This document shows, piece by piece, positions 5,741 through 7,091 of a stretch of 7,091 bases of DNA. The notes under the pieces are model-generated. The model made no database searches, was not told the origin of the DNA, and saw only the letters and a list, made by a program, of their open reading frames with translations. Every line of letters begins with the position of its first letter. Position 1 is the stretch's first letter. The stretch covers positions 1 to 7,091 of the forward strand of contig JABHXS010000028.1 in the NCBI GenBank assembly GCA_018657165.1. Direction: 5' to 3'. The position numbers were made by a program, and so were the translations under genes. The DNA is from Nitrosomonadales bacterium (GTDB lineage: Bacteria > Pseudomonadota > Gammaproteobacteria > Burkholderiales > Methylophilaceae).

Positions 5741-6514
5741 ATGTATATAGACTCTCATTGCCATATTAATTTTCCGGAGCTGAATAAAAATATAGATAGC
5801 GTCTTGTCTAACATGAAAGAAAAATCAATTACGCATGCGCTTTGCGTAAGTGTCACCCTTGATAACTTTCAAAGCGTATTAAAGCTTGCACAAGACCATA
5901 AACATATTTTTGCTTCCGTTGGCGTTCATCCGGACTATGAAGATATCGATGAGCCTGATGTAAAAACGCTAACTACGCATGCGAAAAATGATAACGTTGT
6001 GGCTATTGGCGAGACGGGCCTAGATTATTTTCGATTAACTGGCGAGCTATTATGGCAGAAGGAAAGATTTAGGACGCATATTAGAGCAGCAGTTGAATCT
6101 AAATTACCACTGATTATTCACACAAGAAATGCTCGTGAAGATACAATTGAAATTATGAAGGATGAGAATGCTTCAATTGCTAGCGGTGTAATGCATTGCT
6201 TCACTGAAACTTATGAAATGGCTAAGCAAGCAATAGATCAAGATTTTTATATTTCCTTTTCTGGCATTATTACTTTTAAAAATGCTGAGTCATTAAGAGA
6301 AACGGTTAAAAAAATTCCCTTAGATAGAATTTTAATTGAAACAGATTCCCCTTATTTAGCTCCCGTTCCAAACAGAGGGAAGCTAAATGAGCCGGCTAAT
6401 GTTGTTTACGTTGCACAGAAAATAGCCGAAATTAAGAATATAAGTATTGAAGAGGTTGCTGAAACTACAACTAAGAATTTCTTTGCATTGTTCTCAAAAT
6501 GTCAGACAAAGTAA
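5741..6514 (+). CDS. TatD-family metal-dependent hydrolase (YcfH-like)
   Basis: TIM-barrel metal-dependent hydrolase. TatD relatives act as 3'-5' DNA/RNA exonucleases in repair and quality control; the YcfH branch, which sits beside holB as here, is less well studied. The 257-residue length is typical. All expected metal ligands are visible: His6 and His8 in DSHCH, Glu91 in GETGLD, His127 in IIHTR, His152 in MHCFT, and Asp202 in ETDSPYLAP. VGVHPD at 60-65 is a further family signature. The ATG at 5741 puts the HxH motif at residues 6-8 as usual. No Shine-Dalgarno is seen in the A/T-only bases before it, so reinitiation after holB (8-base gap) is likely. Many relatives have a pilZ gene at this junction; none is present here. 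The 3' end overlaps the next gene by 16 bases. The exact subfamily name is not certain. Confidence 0.93.
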   Translation: MYIDSHCHINFPELNKNIDSVLSNMKEKSITHALCVSVTLDNFQSVLKLAQDHKHIFASVGVHPDYEDIDEPDVKTLTTHAKNDNVVAIGETGLDYFRLTGELLWQKERFRTHIRAAVESKLPLIIHTRNAREDTIEIMKDENASIASGVMHCFTETYEMAKQAIDQDFYISFSGIITFKNAESLRETVKKIPLDRILIETDSPYLAPVPNRGKLNEPANVVYVAQKIAEIKNISIEEVAETTTKNFFALFSKCQTK

Positions 6515-7091
6515 CTTTATTGGGTGTAGGCTCAAGCGCTGGAACTCCAGTAGTTGGATGTGAATGCCATACTTGCCAATCAACTAACAAGAAAAATTAT
6601 AGAACGCGATGCTCAAGTCTTTTGACTTTGGAGAATGGTAAAAATATCTTAATTGATACAAGCCCAGACCTCCGTCTGCAGTCATTAAGAGAAAGTCTTG
6701 TTTGCGTTGACGCTGTTCTATTTACTCACCATCACGCCGATCATTGTCATGGTATTGATGACTTAAGAGCATTCTGCCAAATCAATAAAAAACAAATCCC
6801 TCTTTATGGCAGTAAATTTTCCATTGATGAATTAAATAAAAAATTTAAATACGCAATGACTGAGCCAAATGGATTTTGGGATATCCCAATTTTAAAGCCA
6901 AATATTATCAATGAACCATTTGAATTATTTGGTAGCCTTATTGAACCCATACCTGTTTTTCATGGAAAGTCTCTGATAAATGGCTATCGAGTAGGAAATA
7001 TGGCATACCTTACAGATGTCTCTAAAATCCCTGATTCTTCTATGGAGCAACTTATAGGTTTAGATGTCCTATTTTTAGATTGTTTAAGAAA
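6499..7091 (+). CDS. MBL-fold metallo-hydrolase, PhnP-like phosphodiesterase (3' end cut by window edge)
   Basis: Metallo-beta-lactamase-fold protein related to PhnP, which hydrolyses cyclic phosphodiesters. The frame is open from the ATG at 6499 to the right edge, giving 197 visible residues. Relatives are about 250 long, so roughly 55 residues with the last metal-binding His are missing. Visible are LLGVGSSAGTPVVGC, Cys21, Cys23 and Cys26 (the extra structural zinc triplet of PhnP-type proteins), and IDTSPDLRLQ at 52-61. The HHHADH motif has His77, His79, Asp81 and His82; His155 (PVFHGK) and Asp173 (YLTD) follow. The ATG is supported by the start of the LLGVGSS strand and lies 16 bases inside tatD, without a visible Shine-Dalgarno. 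There are no phosphonate (phn) genes nearby, so a role in C-P lyase is unlikely. The true substrate is unknown, and RNase Z activity is less likely because of the Cys triplet. Confidence 0.88.
   Translation, partial: MSDKVTLLGVGSSAGTPVVGCECHTCQSTNKKNYRTRCSSLLTLENGKNILIDTSPDLRLQSLRESLVCVDAVLFTHHHADHCHGIDDLRAFCQINKKQIPLYGSKFSIDELNKKFKYAMTEPNGFWDIPILKPNIINEPFELFGSLIEPIPVFHGKSLINGYRVGNMAYLTDVSKIPDSSMEQLIGLDVLFLDCLR

Noticed and set aside
5829..5849. Inverted repeat TTACGC...GCGTAA with a nine-base loop in tatD
   Set aside because: It is inside a conserved coding region with no T tract or neighbouring gene boundary, so it is probably chance.
5830..5983. TACGCATGCG, containing the palindrome CGCATGCG, found twice in tatD (5830-5839 and 5974-5983)
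   Set aside because: The copies are 144 bases apart, in the same codon phase, and both encode Thr-His-Ala. Two copies alone do not support a functional repeat.
1..7091. A new defence, mobile or biosynthetic system in this window
   Set aside because: Every substantial open frame matches a known housekeeping family in a well-known order. There are no transposase, integrase, toxin, CRISPR or tRNA-linked signals and no unexplained stretch over about 130 bases.

Overview
This window is a compact, single-direction block of core housekeeping genes from a low-GC bacterium (mid-30s percent GC, judged by eye). The order is fabG - acpP - fabF - pabC - mltG - tmk - holB - tatD - MBL-fold hydrolase, all on the + strand. 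This layout is typical of Beta- and Gammaproteobacteria. The FabF and PhnP-like sequences look most like the betaproteobacterial versions. Together with the AT-richness and very tight packing, this suggests a streamlined betaproteobacterium, for example the freshwater/marine Methylophilaceae (Methylopumilus/OM43 type). That taxonomic guess comes from memory of gene order and sequence style, not from a search.

Positions 1-584 hold the C-terminal three quarters of FabG (3-oxoacyl-ACP reductase), cut by the window edge. The 127-bp gap after it (585-711) is the only sizeable non-coding stretch. It holds a weak terminator-like hairpin, an A/T-rich tract, a good extended -10 promoter and a clear ribosome binding site for acpP. 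A second short gap (949-990) holds a stem-loop between acpP and fabF. From 991 to the right edge the genes are separated by at most 12 bases or overlap by 4-16 bases, so they are probably co-transcribed and translationally coupled.

FabG, ACP and FabF are successive parts of type II fatty acid synthesis. PabC makes 4-aminobenzoate for folate. MltG cuts nascent peptidoglycan and sets glycan strand length. Tmk makes dTDP, and HolB is the delta' subunit of the DNA polymerase III clamp loader. TatD is a metal-dependent nuclease, and the last gene is a PhnP-like metallo-beta-lactamase-fold phosphodiesterase cut at the right edge. The block therefore links membrane lipid, wall, folate/thymidylate and replication functions, all needed for growth.

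I found no mobile element, CRISPR array, tRNA/rRNA, phage gene or defence system, and nothing that looks like a new biological system. The points worth a second look are small: the acpP-fabF stem-loop, the acpP promoter, an unusual PLP-site motif in PabC with a forced TTG start, a lysine-rich N-terminal extension with A8 tracts on MltG, a divergent lid in Tmk, the lack of a pilZ gene between holB and tatD, and the scarcity of Shine-Dalgarno sequences.
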